64,000 nucleotides of DNA from positions 124,001 through 188,000 of the forward strand of contig NZ_FQYN01000005.1 in assembly GCF_900141805.1 (NCBI RefSeq), written 5' to 3'. Source of the stretch: Hymenobacter daecheongensis DSM 21074. Lineage in GTDB: Bacteria > Bacteroidota > Bacteroidia > Cytophagales > Hymenobacteraceae. This document shows positions 8,772 to 17,034 of the stretch, in pieces. The notes below the pieces were generated by a model. The model searched no databases. It saw only the letters and a program-made list of their open reading frames with translations, and was not told where the DNA came from. Position 1 is the first letter of the stretch, and each line of letters starts with the position of its first letter. Position numbers and translations under genes: made by a program.

Positions 8772-9650
8772 ATGGCCCCTATTTCTGACCCTAAACTTAT
8801 GCACGGCAAAACCGTGCTGCTCACCGGCGCCTCCGGAGGCATCGGCTTCGTCACGGCGCGGGAGCTGGCCCGGCGGGGTGCCCGCATGGTGCTGGTGTGC
8901 CGCGATGCCGGCCGGGCCGAAGCCGCCCGCGGGGCTATTCTGGCAGAAGTCCCGGAGGCCAATGTTGATTTACTTCTCTGCGACTTGTCGCTTATTTCCA
9001 ATGTGCGCGACCTGGCAGCAGAAGTCGGACGGCGCTACGAGAAGCTCGATGTGCTGATAAACAATGCCGGCGTGATGCCCGGTCCGCTGACCATCACCCG
9101 GGAAGGCCACGAGCTGAGCTGGGCGACCAACCATCTGGCGGTTTTTGCGCTGACTAATCTGCTGCTGCCCCAGCTGGAAGCCGCCGGGCAGGGTCGCGTG
9201 GTTACGGTGGCTTCGGATGGGCACTGGCTGGGCGAAATTGAGCCCTCGCAGGCGGCCCGCAACGACCCGGAAAAGTACAGCGCCTTTGCCGCCTACTGCG
9301 ACTCGAAGCTGGCCAACATTCTGTTTACCAACGAGCTGGCCCACCGTCTCGACCTGACCAGCATCACCGCCAACTGCCTGCACCCCGGCATTGTGGATAC
9401 GGGCCTGATGGCCCCAGGCCGCACGGGGCTCCTGAAGATGGCCTGGAGCCTGGGCAAACCCTTCATGATCAGCCCTGAGCGGGGGGCGCAGACCAGCATT
9501 TTTCTGGCCTCGGCCCCGGAGGTGGCGCATGTTAGCGGGCGGTATTTCAAGCACAGCAAGCCGGCCCGCCTGCTCTCCAGCCGCGCCCAGAACCGGGCCG
9601 AGGCCAGCCGCCTGTGGCGGATTTCGGCGGAAGAAACCGGAATCGGCTAA
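8772..9650 (+). CDS. SDR-family NAD(P)-dependent oxidoreductase, retinol-dehydrogenase-like (292 aa)
   Basis: A classical short-chain dehydrogenase: the cofactor motif is TGASGGIG near residue 20, LINNAG follows, and the catalytic Tyr-Lys pair is in AAYCDSKLAN. The spacing and the downstream NCLHPGIVDTGL stretch resemble the RDH/WWOX-like SDR group, which usually prefers NADP(H). The substrate is unknown. The start is taken at MAPISD; MHGKTV (8799) is also possible, while the longer upstream reading is Pro/Arg-rich and unlikely. It appears monocistronic; an imperfect TTGTAG/CTACAA hairpin follows. Confidence 0.85.
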   Translation: MAPISDPKLMHGKTVLLTGASGGIGFVTARELARRGARMVLVCRDAGRAEAARGAILAEVPEANVDLLLCDLSLISNVRDLAAEVGRRYEKLDVLINNAGVMPGPLTITREGHELSWATNHLAVFALTNLLLPQLEAAGQGRVVTVASDGHWLGEIEPSQAARNDPEKYSAFAAYCDSKLANILFTNELAHRLDLTSITANCLHPGIVDTGLMAPGRTGLLKMAWSLGKPFMISPERGAQTSIFLASAPEVAHVSGRYFKHSKPARLLSSRAQNRAEASRLWRISAEETGIG

Positions 9651-9691
9651 ACTGGTTGTAGTCTGGACTGAGCTACAATAGCAGTCAGTAT

Positions 9692-10318
9692 ATGTCTGAG
9701 CTTCAAAACTTAATAAAGCAGGGCGAGGGCGAGCAGGTGGAATTCAAGAAGAAAACCACCCACCCGACCCGGATTTCGCGCACATTGGCCTCATTGGCCA
9801 ACACGCGCGGCGGCCACGTGCTGGTGGGCATAGACGACGCGGGCCGCGTGGTGGGAGTGCGCGACGCGGAGGAGGAAATGTATCTGCTGCAGATGGCCGC
9901 CGCCCAGTACGTGGAGCCGCCGCTGAACCTGCATTTTGAGGAAGTGGAAGAGGACGGCCGCACGGTCATTATCGTGACGGTGGCCGAAAGCAGCCACAAG
10001 CCCCACCGCGCCCAGGTGGCTGAAGGCGACTGGCGCGGCTACGTGCGCGTGCGCGACGAGAGCGTGCAAACCAGCGGCCTCACCGAAAAAGCCCTGGAGC
10101 GGGCCGACGCACCCTCCCAGCTGGAGCATATTCCGCTCAACCGCCACGAGATGGCCGTGCTGGAGTATTTGCGCAAGCACCCGCGCATCACGCTGGCGCA
10201 GTACATGAAGCTGGGCAACCTGGGCCGGCGCCGAGCCTACCAAACCCTGATCAAGCTGACGTTGCACGGCTACCTGCGCCACCACGACAAGGAGAAAGAA
10301 GTTTATTACACGCTGTAG
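9692..10318 (+). CDS. AlbA_2 (Schlafen-type) domain DNA-binding protein (208 aa)
   Basis: Residues 1-120 form an AlbA_2/Schlafen AlbA domain: EGEQVEFKKK, then SLANTRGGHVLVGIDDAGRVVGV. The domain is common in transcriptional regulators and in some nucleases. The last 60 residues look like a winged helix (MAVLEYLRKHPRITLAQYMK, GRRRAYQTLIKLTLHGYL), consistent with DNA binding. The target is unknown. It sits alone, followed by a 25-bp-arm inverted repeat and a strong terminator. Confidence 0.75.
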   Translation: MSELQNLIKQGEGEQVEFKKKTTHPTRISRTLASLANTRGGHVLVGIDDAGRVVGVRDAEEEMYLLQMAAAQYVEPPLNLHFEEVEEDGRTVIIVTVAESSHKPHRAQVAEGDWRGYVRVRDESVQTSGLTEKALERADAPSQLEHIPLNRHEMAVLEYLRKHPRITLAQYMKLGNLGRRRAYQTLIKLTLHGYLRHHDKEKEVYYTL

Positions 10319-10362
10319 GGCTCTATAGCAGGCTGTATGAACAGGCAGAGGAACAAGGCGGC

Positions 10363-10452
10363 CATTCCGAGCGCAGCCGAGGAATCTTGCCCGCTTCGTT
10401 AGAATATTACTCAGACGTCAGCACGCCAGATTCCTCGGCTGCGCTCGGAATG
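10363..10452. repeat. Intergenic inverted repeat, perfect 25-bp arms
   Basis: The arm beginning CATTCCGAGCGCAGCCGAGG (10363-10387) is the exact reverse complement of 10428-10452, with a 40-base spacer. The head is the CATTCCGAGC form of a motif seen at many gene ends in this window (CATCCTGAGC, CATGCTGAGC, CATTGCGAGG). No transposase is associated. Confidence 0.9.
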
Positions 10453-10475
10453 ACGGTCTGACTGATTACCAGCAC

Positions 10476-10525
10476 AAAAAAGGCGGGGCGCCGGGAGGTT
10501 TCCCCCTGGTGCCCCGCCTTTTTTT
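10476..10525. terminator. Strong bidirectional terminator
   Basis: AAAAAAGGCGGGGC pairs perfectly with GCCCCGCCTTTTTT around a 21-base loop. It lies between the ends of a rightward gene (stop 10318) and a leftward small gene (stop 10542) and can serve both. Confidence 0.85.
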
Positions 10526-10541
10526 GACTTTAACGCTTCAA

Positions 10542-10658
10542 CTATTCGCTGCTGCTGTTTTTGGCTTTCTTCTTCTCTTCTTTGGCCGCCTTCTTTTCCT
10601 TGGTGGTCTTGGCGGGCTCCTTCTTTTTTTCTTTGCGGGCGTCTTGTGCTTTAGCCAT
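10542..10658 (-). CDS. Lysine-rich basic small protein (38 aa)
   Basis: An ORF of 38 codons, MAKAQDARKEKKKEPAKTT to NSSSE, is almost entirely Lys/Glu/Ala and probably an unstructured or helical nucleic-acid-associated protein. Support is indirect: clean ATG, coding-like codon choice with Lys AAG and AAA mixed, and a strong terminator 17 bp after the stop. It sits between the terminator and the DinB gene, in the same direction as DinB. No family is recognised. Confidence 0.5.
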   Translation of the reverse strand: MAKAQDARKEKKKEPAKTTKEKKAAKEEKKKAKNSSSE

Positions 10659-10734
10659 GGTGCAAAATGGTTTGGGGGAGAAATAAACTACAAACCCTTA
10701 ACGCAACAGCGTTGAGGGGTGTTGTGCAAGATAG

Positions 10735-11265
10735 CTAGTGCAGCAATGGCAAATACCGCTCGCGCAGAATATGTACGTGGTGCGCCTCGTGCCCCGGCAC
10801 CACAAACAGCAGCGCCCGCACCGTAATCGGGTGGTTGCTGGCCGTGCCCGCCCGGTTCAGCTGGGCAGGGCTGAAGCTGCCAAACAGCGTGCGCGTGGCC
10901 TGGCGCACCGTGTCGTATTCGTGCAGTAAGTCGCTCAGGGGGCGCTCGTTCGCGCCGGATTCGGCGGCGTAGGCGTTTTCGTCGAAGCCGGGCAGGGGCT
11001 GCTGGTCGCCGCGGGCGATGCGCAGGGCGCGGTAGGCCATGATGCGCTCGGTATCTATCAGGTGCAGCAGCATTTCCTTGATGGTCCATTTGCCGGGCGC
11101 GTAGGCCAGCAAAGCCTGCTCCTCGCTGAGGCCGCCAATGAGCTGGCGCAATTGCTCGGGCTGCTCGGCCAGCATGGCCAGCGGCTCGGTGCCGACGGGC
11201 ACGCGGCTGATGTAATTGTCGAAATACGGCACGTACTGGCCGGGCTGGGGGCGGGAAGTGAGCAT
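10735..11265 (-). CDS. DinB family protein, putative metal-dependent four-helix enzyme (176 aa)
   Basis: DinB-fold proteins are four-helix bundles that use three histidines to bind a divalent metal; several act as thiol S-transferases (for example bacillithiol), most are uncharacterised. Here the histidines are in MLLHLIDTERIMAYR and PGHEAHHVHILRERY, typical positions. The WTIKEMLLHL context is a hallmark of the family. The start MLTSRPQ was chosen because the extra upstream residues are not family-like. It is divergent from the YkvA gene. Confidence 0.85.
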   Translation of the reverse strand: MLTSRPQPGQYVPYFDNYISRVPVGTEPLAMLAEQPEQLRQLIGGLSEEQALLAYAPGKWTIKEMLLHLIDTERIMAYRALRIARGDQQPLPGFDENAYAAESGANERPLSDLLHEYDTVRQATRTLFGSFSPAQLNRAGTASNHPITVRALLFVVPGHEAHHVHILRERYLPLLH

Positions 11266-11421
11266 ATAGGGAAAACGGAATTTTGCGGAGCGCAAGGTAG
11301 CTGAATTGCGCATTCCCGCAGTCATGCCGGCCGGCTGGATCAGGGCGGGGCGGGGCCTGTTCAACCATTTAAATACGGTTTCGTAAAGCCTCCAACATTT
11401 CTCCTCTCACAATAACAGCGT

Positions 11422-11922
11422 ATGTCTTCTCTTGCCGAAAAAGGCCTCAAACTCTCCAAAAACGCTATTTTCAGCATCTTCATGGCCCGCGCCAGCAAGA
11501 TCCTGGGCAAGCCCTTCCAGGTGGCCATTGTGCTGAAGGAAGTAGCCGAAAAGCTGGCCGACAAGAAAAGCAGCAAAGGCGCCTTCGGGCAGCTGATTGA
11601 GCTGGCCCTCACGCTGGTGCGGCTGGTGCAGGCCTACATCACGGGGGCCTACCGCCAGATTGAAACCGGTACGGTGGTTTCGGGCGTGGCAGTGTTGCTC
11701 TACGTGCTGTCGCCGATTGATTTGGTGCCCGATTTCATTCCGGTGCTGGGCTTTCTGGATGATTTTTCGCTGATCAGCTGGTTCATTACCAAGTTTCAGG
11801 GCGAAATTTCCCGCTTTCAGGAGTGGGAAAAGACTTCGGCCGTCTCCGCTTCGGGGGTGGCTTCGGCGCCGGCCGTTTCCGACCGCACGCAGCCCGCGGT
11901 GGCGGAGCTGGGTCATTCGTAA
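11422..11922 (+). CDS. YkvA/DUF1232 family small membrane protein (166 aa)
   Basis: The central part contains the family signature SPIDLVPDFIPVLGFLDD preceded by a hydrophobic segment (VVSGVAVLLYVL), so the protein is probably membrane-attached. Its role is not established. The N-terminal 70 residues are an amphipathic, lysine-rich helix region; the C-terminus is an Ala/Val-rich tail. A terminator-like hairpin follows at 11945-11975, so it is probably transcribed alone. Confidence 0.85.
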   Translation: MSSLAEKGLKLSKNAIFSIFMARASKILGKPFQVAIVLKEVAEKLADKKSSKGAFGQLIELALTLVRLVQAYITGAYRQIETGTVVSGVAVLLYVLSPIDLVPDFIPVLGFLDDFSLISWFITKFQGEISRFQEWEKTSAVSASGVASAPAVSDRTQPAVAELGHS

Positions 11923-11944
11923 GCGCTGCCCGCCTGTTTTTGCC

Positions 11945-11975
11945 AGAGCCCGCGCCCGTCAGCGCGGGCTCTTTT
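11945..11975 (+). terminator. Rho-independent terminator after the YkvA gene
   Basis: AGAGCCCGCGC and GCGCGGGCTCT are perfect 11-bp arms around a 6- to 7-base loop, followed by TTTT. It lies 23 bp after the stop codon. Confidence 0.8.
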
Positions 11976-12029
11976 GGCCTTTGGCCGGTCCAAAACGTGT
12001 ATTTTCGTCGCCTACATTTCCCCTTTCCC

Positions 12030-14273
12030 ATGCGTATTCTTTCCCGACTGGCCTTGGCGGCCCTTCTGCTGTTGCCCGTTTCGCTGCGGGCTACCCCACC
12101 CGATGAAGGCATGTGGCTGCCGTTGCTGCTCAAGCAGCTCAATGAAGCCGACATGCAGCAAAAAGGCCTCAAGCTGACGGCCGAGCAGATTTACAGCGTC
12201 AATCAGGGCAGCCTGAAGGATGCGGTGGTGCAATTTGGCGGCGGCTGCACCGGCGAAATCATTTCTGATCAGGGCCTGCTGCTGACCAACCACCACTGCG
12301 GCTATGGCCAGATTCAGAGCCATTCCTCGGTAGAGAATGACTACTTGACCAAAGGCTACTGGGCCATGACGCGGGCGCAGGAGTTGCCCAATCCGGGCCT
12401 CACGGCCACGTTCATCGTGCGCATGGAAGACGTGACGGGCCAGATTCTGGCTGGCGTGCCTACCACCAATATCACCGAGGCCGACCGCGAAAAGCTGGTG
12501 CAGACCAACATCCAGCGCGTGGCGCAGGCGGCCGTGCAGGGCACGCACTACCAGTCGTTTATCCGGCCGTTTTTTAATGGCAACGAGTATTACATGTTCA
12601 TCACGGAGGTGTTCACCGACATCCGGCTGGTGGGCGCGCCGCCGTCGGCCATTGGCAAGTTTGGCGGCGATACCGACAACTGGGCCTGGCCGCGCCACAC
12701 CGGCGACTTCAGCCTGTTCCGCATCTACGCCGGCCCCGACAACAAGCCGGCCCCCTACTCCGCCGCCAACCAGCCCTTCAAGCCCCGCCACCACCTGCCC
12801 ATCTCGCTCAGCGGCATCAAGCCCGGCGATTTTACGATGGTGTTCGGCTTCCCCGGCCGCACCAACGAGTACCTGACCTCCTGGGGCGTGGACGAAACCT
12901 ACTCGGTATCGAACCCGGCCAAGGTGAAGATCCGGGAAGCCAAGCTGCGTTTGCTCGATGCTGACATGAAGGCCTCCGACAAGGTGCGCATTCAGTACGC
13001 GGCCAAGTACGCCGGCATTGCCAACTATTGGAAAAAGTGGATTGGCGAAACCCGGGGCCTGAAAAAGCTGGATGCCGTGACGCGCAAGCAGGAGCAGGAA
13101 GCCCGTTTCGCGCAGTGGGTGCAGGCCGGCGACGAGGCCCGCAAAGCTGCCTACGGGCCGCTGCTGGCCGGTTTTGAGAAGAATTACCGCACCGGTCGCG
13201 ACTACACCCTGGCCCGCGACTACGTGACCGAGGCAGTGCTGGGCGTGGAGCTGCTGGCCTACGCCAACAGTATTGCGCACCTGCCCGATATGCTGGCCAA
13301 GAAAGCCCCGGCTGCCGAGGTGACTGCCGCTGTGGAGAAGGCCAAAGCCGGCCGCGCGGGCTTCTTCAAAAATTACAATGCCGCCACCGACCAGAAGGTG
13401 GCCGCTGCCCTACTGGCGCTCTACGCCGAAGGCACGCCGCCGGCTATGGTACCCGACTACGTGAAGGCGCTGCAAAAGCAGTATCCCGGTAAGGATGGCT
13501 GGGCGAAATATGCCGACCAGCTTTTCAGCCGCTCGCGCCTGACCACTGAGGCCGGGGCCGGCGCGGTGCTGGATGAGGTGGCCAAAGGCAATGCCCGCGC
13601 CCTCACCGACGACCCGGCGTATCAGTTCGCCAGCGCCGTTATTGGCCACTACCGGGCCAATATCCTGCCCGCCTACACGGCCGCCACCGACAACATTGCG
13701 CTGCTGGCCCGCACCTACCTGGCCGGGCTGCGCCAGATGCAGACCGACAAAAAGTTTTACCCCGATGCCAACCTGACCCTGCGCGTGGCCTACGGGCAGG
13801 TGGCCGGCTACCAGCCCGCCGACGGCGTGCGCTACGAGTATTACACCACCCTCGATGGCCTGATGGAGAAGGCCGACCCGACCAATCCGGACTTTGAAGT
13901 ACCGGCCCGCCTCGTCGAATTGTACCAAAAGAAAGACTACGGCCCGTATGCCGTGAACGGCACGGTGCCGGTAGCCTTCATTGCCACCAACCACACCACC
14001 GGCGGCAACTCCGGCTCGCCCGTCATCAACGGCCGCGGCGAGCTGATTGGCACCAACTTCGACCGCAACTGGGAAGGTACCATGTCCGACATTATGTATG
14101 ACCCCGACCGGGTGCGCAACATCACGCTGGATGTGCGCTACATGCTGTTTGTGGTGGATAAATACGCCGGTGCCGGCCACCTGGTGCAGGAAATGACGTT
14201 GGTGGGCGGGCCCAATGCGCCGGCCGTGCCGGAAGTGAAGAAGCTGAAGGTGAAGCGCAAAGTGAAAGCCTGA
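12030..14273 (+). CDS. S46 dipeptidyl peptidase, DPP11-like (747 aa)
   Basis: S46 enzymes release N-terminal dipeptides in the periplasm of Bacteroidota. A signal peptide (MRILSRLALAALLLLPVSLRA) is followed by the conserved DEGMWLP start of the mature enzyme. The His of the triad is in TNHHCGYG and the nucleophile Ser (about residue 661) in TGGNSGSPVI. Eighteen residues after that Ser is Arg, in NFDRNWEG. In the Porphyromonas enzymes the matching residue (673) is Gly in DPP7 and Arg in DPP11, where it sets preference for Asp/Glu at P1. So Asp/Glu specificity is inferred. The length is slightly above the usual 710-720. The start was chosen to give the signal peptide. Confidence 0.92.
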   Translation: MRILSRLALAALLLLPVSLRATPPDEGMWLPLLLKQLNEADMQQKGLKLTAEQIYSVNQGSLKDAVVQFGGGCTGEIISDQGLLLTNHHCGYGQIQSHSSVENDYLTKGYWAMTRAQELPNPGLTATFIVRMEDVTGQILAGVPTTNITEADREKLVQTNIQRVAQAAVQGTHYQSFIRPFFNGNEYYMFITEVFTDIRLVGAPPSAIGKFGGDTDNWAWPRHTGDFSLFRIYAGPDNKPAPYSAANQPFKPRHHLPISLSGIKPGDFTMVFGFPGRTNEYLTSWGVDETYSVSNPAKVKIREAKLRLLDADMKASDKVRIQYAAKYAGIANYWKKWIGETRGLKKLDAVTRKQEQEARFAQWVQAGDEARKAAYGPLLAGFEKNYRTGRDYTLARDYVTEAVLGVELLAYANSIAHLPDMLAKKAPAAEVTAAVEKAKAGRAGFFKNYNAATDQKVAAALLALYAEGTPPAMVPDYVKALQKQYPGKDGWAKYADQLFSRSRLTTEAGAGAVLDEVAKGNARALTDDPAYQFASAVIGHYRANILPAYTAATDNIALLARTYLAGLRQMQTDKKFYPDANLTLRVAYGQVAGYQPADGVRYEYYTTLDGLMEKADPTNPDFEVPARLVELYQKKDYGPYAVNGTVPVAFIATNHTTGGNSGSPVINGRGELIGTNFDRNWEGTMSDIMYDPDRVRNITLDVRYMLFVVDKYAGAGHLVQEMTLVGGPNAPAVPEVKKLKVKRKVKA

Positions 14274-14278
14274 CCAAG

Positions 14279-14406
14279 GGCCGCCCGAACGCTGTAGAGA
14301 CGCGACACTTCGCGTCTCGTCGTTGCTGACGTTGTTTTGATGCCGCGGCTCTGGTCGTTCAACGACGAGACGCGAAGTATCGCGTCTCTACAGCGTTCGG
14401 GCGGCC
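14279..14406. repeat. Intergenic inverted repeat, 47-bp arms (GTAGAGACGC family)
   Basis: Arms 14279-14325 and 14360-14406 are reverse complements with one mismatch. They start immediately after the S46 gene and carry GTAGAGACGCG and GCGTCTCGTCGTTG. The same family recurs at 16030-16120. Each arm also contains a smaller GAGACGCG/CGCGTCTC dyad. Confidence 0.9.
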
Positions 14407-14460
14407 TGAAACAGCCCTTGCCCAGTCGTTCGGCACAGCCGAGTGACTGGGCAAGGGCTT

Positions 14461-14607
14461 CTACAGCTGTTTACGCCGGCGTAAACGGCTGTAGAAGCGG
14501 CGTAAAGACCCTTAGAAGAGGCGTAAATACCGCTAGAACAGACGTAAGAACCGCTAGAACAGGCGTAAACACTGCTAGAACAGGCGTAAAGACCGCTAGA
14601 AGCGGCG
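14461..14607. repeat. 21-bp tandem repeat array, six full units
   Basis: GGCGTAAA-like units start at 14478, 14499, 14520, 14541, 14562, 14583 and 14604, exactly 21 bp apart; the unit is roughly GGCGTAAAGACCGCTAGAACA with several substitutions. The first unit is also the right half of a near-perfect palindrome (14461-14494, CTACAGC...GCTGTAG). The array fills the gap between two rightward genes. One plus-strand frame is open through it (heptapeptide GVNTART) but I do not think it is translated. Confidence 0.9.
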
Positions 14608-14637
14608 GGGCGGCGTAGCGGATGGATTCTTTCCCGC

Positions 14638-14645
14638 TATCTTTT
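14638..14645 (+). promoter_or_regulatory. -7 box TATCTTTT, leaderless position
   Basis: TATCTTTT(G) lies four bases before the ATG at 14650, so transcription would begin at or next to the start codon. The same spacing is seen at 20490, 35708 and 43988. Confidence 0.5.
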
Positions 14646-14649
14646 GGCG

Positions 14650-15954
14650 ATGCTGACTTCTCCCCTACCTCTTCGGCCCTTTGGCGCGCTGCTGGCGCTG
14701 CTCAGTCTGACGGCGGCCCCTTACCGGGCGGCGGCCCAAACGAACCTGCCGGCGGCGCCGGTCATTCTGCTTCGCCCGGCGGCCGTGTTCGATGGCGAAA
14801 CCATGCATTCCGGCTGGGCCGTGCTGGTGGAGGGCAGCCGCATAAAAGCCGTGGGGCCGGCCGCGCAGCTGGCCGCGCCGGCCACTGCCCAAACGCTGGA
14901 ATTGCCCGGTCTCACGCTGCTGCCGGGCCTGATTGAGGGCCATTCGCACCTGCTTTTGCACCCCTACAACGAAGCCACCTGGAACGACCAGGTGCTGCTG
15001 GAGTCGCTGGCGCTGCGGGTGGCGCGGGGCACGGCCCACGCCCGGCGCACGCTGGAAGCCGGCTTCACCACGGCCCGCGACCTGGGCTCGGAGGGCGCGG
15101 GCTACGCCGATGTGGGGCTGAAGCAGGCCATTGAGCAGAACCTGATTCCGGGGCCGCGCCTGCTGGTGGCTACCCGGGCGCTGGTGGCCACGGGCAGCTA
15201 CGGCCCCAAGCTGTCGGCGGAGGTAGACGTGCCCCAGGGAGCGCAGGAGGCCGATGGCGTGGACGGCATTATCCGGGCCGTGCGCGAGCAGATCGGGAAG
15301 GGCGCGGATATTATAAAAGTGTACGCCGACTACCGCTGGGGGCCCAATGAGCCCTCCCGCCCCACCTTCACCCAGGAAGAATTGAACCTGCTGGTGCGCA
15401 CGGCCAACTCGGCGGGGCGGCCCGTGGTGGCGCACGCTTCCACGCCGGAAGGCATGCGCCGGGCCACGCTGGCCGGGGTTGAAACCATCGAGCACGGCGA
15501 CGCGGGCACGCCGGAAATCTTCCGGCTGATGAAGCAGCACGGCGTGGCGCTGTGCCCCACCGTGGCAGCCGGCGATGCCATTTCGCGCTACCGCGGCTGG
15601 CAGCCGGGGCAGCCGCTGCCCGAGCGCCTGCAGCAAAAGCGCCTCAGCATGGCGGCGGCGCTGAAAAGCGGCGTGGCGCTGGCCGTGGGCGGCGATGCGG
15701 GCGTATTTGCCCACGGCGACAATGCCCGCGAGCTGGAGCTGCTGGTGCAGGATTACGGCCTGCCCCCGCTCATCGTGCTGCGGGCCGCCACCAGCGGCAA
15801 CGCCCGCCTGTTCCACCTCCCCGACCGGGGCACGCTGGCCCCCGGCCTGCTGGCCGACCTAATAGCCGTGCCCAACGACCCCACGCAGGATATAACCACG
15901 CTGCGCCAGGTGAAGCTGGTGATGAAGGGCGGCGTTATTTACAAGCAGCCGTAG
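14650..15954 (+). CDS. Secreted amidohydrolase, Xaa-Pro-dipeptidase-like (434 aa)
   Basis: A metal-dependent TIM-barrel amidohydrolase. After a signal peptide (residues 1-28, ending near AAAQT) come the small beta domain, the metal motif EGHSHLLLHP, a lysine likely carboxylated in ADIIKVYADYRWG, VVAHAST, IEHGD and the final metal-binding Asp in VGGDAGVF. The C-terminal GTLAPGLLADLIAV is typical. The pattern fits the imidazolonepropionase/prolidase-like group that hydrolyses dipeptides, but substrate is inferred only. A longer TTG start two codons upstream is possible. It is preceded by the 21-bp array. Confidence 0.85.
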   Translation: MLTSPLPLRPFGALLALLSLTAAPYRAAAQTNLPAAPVILLRPAAVFDGETMHSGWAVLVEGSRIKAVGPAAQLAAPATAQTLELPGLTLLPGLIEGHSHLLLHPYNEATWNDQVLLESLALRVARGTAHARRTLEAGFTTARDLGSEGAGYADVGLKQAIEQNLIPGPRLLVATRALVATGSYGPKLSAEVDVPQGAQEADGVDGIIRAVREQIGKGADIIKVYADYRWGPNEPSRPTFTQEELNLLVRTANSAGRPVVAHASTPEGMRRATLAGVETIEHGDAGTPEIFRLMKQHGVALCPTVAAGDAISRYRGWQPGQPLPERLQQKRLSMAAALKSGVALAVGGDAGVFAHGDNARELELLVQDYGLPPLIVLRAATSGNARLFHLPDRGTLAPGLLADLIAVPNDPTQDITTLRQVKLVMKGGVIYKQP

Positions 15955-16029
15955 CCAACCAAACAGCCGCCGCTATGCAACTTTGAATTGCTTCAGAAGC
16001 TGCTTGAGTTAGCGAAAAGCTGTTCAGCA

Positions 16030-16120
16030 CGGTGTAGAGACGCATACTTGCGTCTCGTCGGCCGCGCAGTTCGGACGATTGCCGTTCAACGACGAGACGC
16101 AAGTATGCGTCTCTACACCG
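16030..16120. repeat. Intergenic inverted repeat, perfect 31-bp arms (GTAGAGACGC family)
   Basis: Arms 16030-16060 and 16090-16120 are exact reverse complements with a 29-base spacer. The arm starts CGGTGTAGAGACGCATACTT and shares most of its sequence with the repeat at 14279-14406. It lies between convergent genes ending at 15954 and 16170. Confidence 0.92.
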
Positions 16121-16169
16121 CTTTAGGCGCAACTCTCTGCGACTTGGGCAACGCTAGTCAGCCCGGCGC

Positions 16170-16928
16170 CTACCCCGGCCGCGCTACGCCCAACTGCTGC
16201 AGCTGCTCCGCATACTTATCATAGATAATCTGCAGATCCTCATTGTGCTTGCCGGCATCTACCCCAATGCTCACGTTGCTGCGGTGGAAGCGGTGCAGAT
16301 GGCTTACGTGGGGCGAAATCACCGGCAGATGCCCGGCCAGCAGGAAGCGCACGTACAGGTCCAGATCTTCGGCCATGGCCAGCTTTTCGTCGTAGCCGCC
16401 TACCTGGTCAAACAGCGCTTTGCTGTAGCAAACGTTGCCCTGAATGAAGTGCTCGGCCCGGAAAATGGCGTGCAGCATGGCGCGCGGTGAGTCGAAGCGC
16501 CAGGCGTAGTAGTCTTCGCCGGGCAGGTAGCGGCGCTCCTCATCCACGCGCAGGAAGTCGGCCACGAACCAGGGGCGGCCGGGGTGGCGCTGCACCAGAT
16601 CGGCGTAGTGGTAGAGGCAGCGCTGCAGCAGCAGGTCATCGTCGTCGAGGGGCACGAGCCAGGAATCGGACTGGGCTTCCTCAATCAGGCGGTTGCGGGC
16701 CAGGCCGGCGCGCACTTTTTCGGGGTGGCTCCAGTGGCGCAGCGGCGGGCCGGGCTCCTGCGCCGCCGTGGGCAGCCACTCGGGCGTGCCGTCGGTCGAA
16801 CCGTTGTCGTAGATAAGGTGCTCAAAGGCAAAATCGAGCGGGGCGCTGACGCTGGCCCGCACGCTGGCAATGGCTTCGGGCAGGTACTGGCGGCGGTTGT
16901 GGCTGGGCGTGATAATGGTAAAATTCAT
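16170..16928 (-). CDS. Glycosyltransferase family 2 (252 aa)
   Basis: A GT-A fold enzyme that transfers a sugar from a nucleotide donor. It begins MNFTIITPSHNRRQYLPEAI, typical of GT2, and has YDNGSTDGTPEWL and the metal/nucleotide-binding PLDDDDLL. Later VGGYDEKLAMAEDLDLYVR gives the ED motif with the catalytic base. No membrane segment is visible. Acceptor is unknown and no other glycan genes are nearby. The start was set at MNFTI; the upstream extension lacks family similarity. Confidence 0.88.
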   Translation of the reverse strand: MNFTIITPSHNRRQYLPEAIASVRASVSAPLDFAFEHLIYDNGSTDGTPEWLPTAAQEPGPPLRHWSHPEKVRAGLARNRLIEEAQSDSWLVPLDDDDLLLQRCLYHYADLVQRHPGRPWFVADFLRVDEERRYLPGEDYYAWRFDSPRAMLHAIFRAEHFIQGNVCYSKALFDQVGGYDEKLAMAEDLDLYVRFLLAGHLPVISPHVSHLHRFHRSNVSIGVDAGKHNEDLQIIYDKYAEQLQQLGVARPG

Positions 16929-17034
16929 ACTCCCGTCTTTCGGCTTTGCCGCCAAAAAGTTGCCGCTATGCCCGCACGGGGCCAACTTTATGCCTTACCG
17001 TGGCGTTTAGCAGCCTGTTAGCTGCCCCACTTCC

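Noticed and set aside
10509..10715. Hydrophobic plus-strand ORF (68 residues)
   Set aside because: It is the reverse of the lysine-rich small gene; Lys codons reversed give Phe/Leu.
14337..14618. Plus-strand ORF with repeated heptapeptide GVNTART
   Set aside because: It reads through an inverted repeat and the 21-bp array; a 21-bp period keeps any frame open. Nothing else suggests translation.
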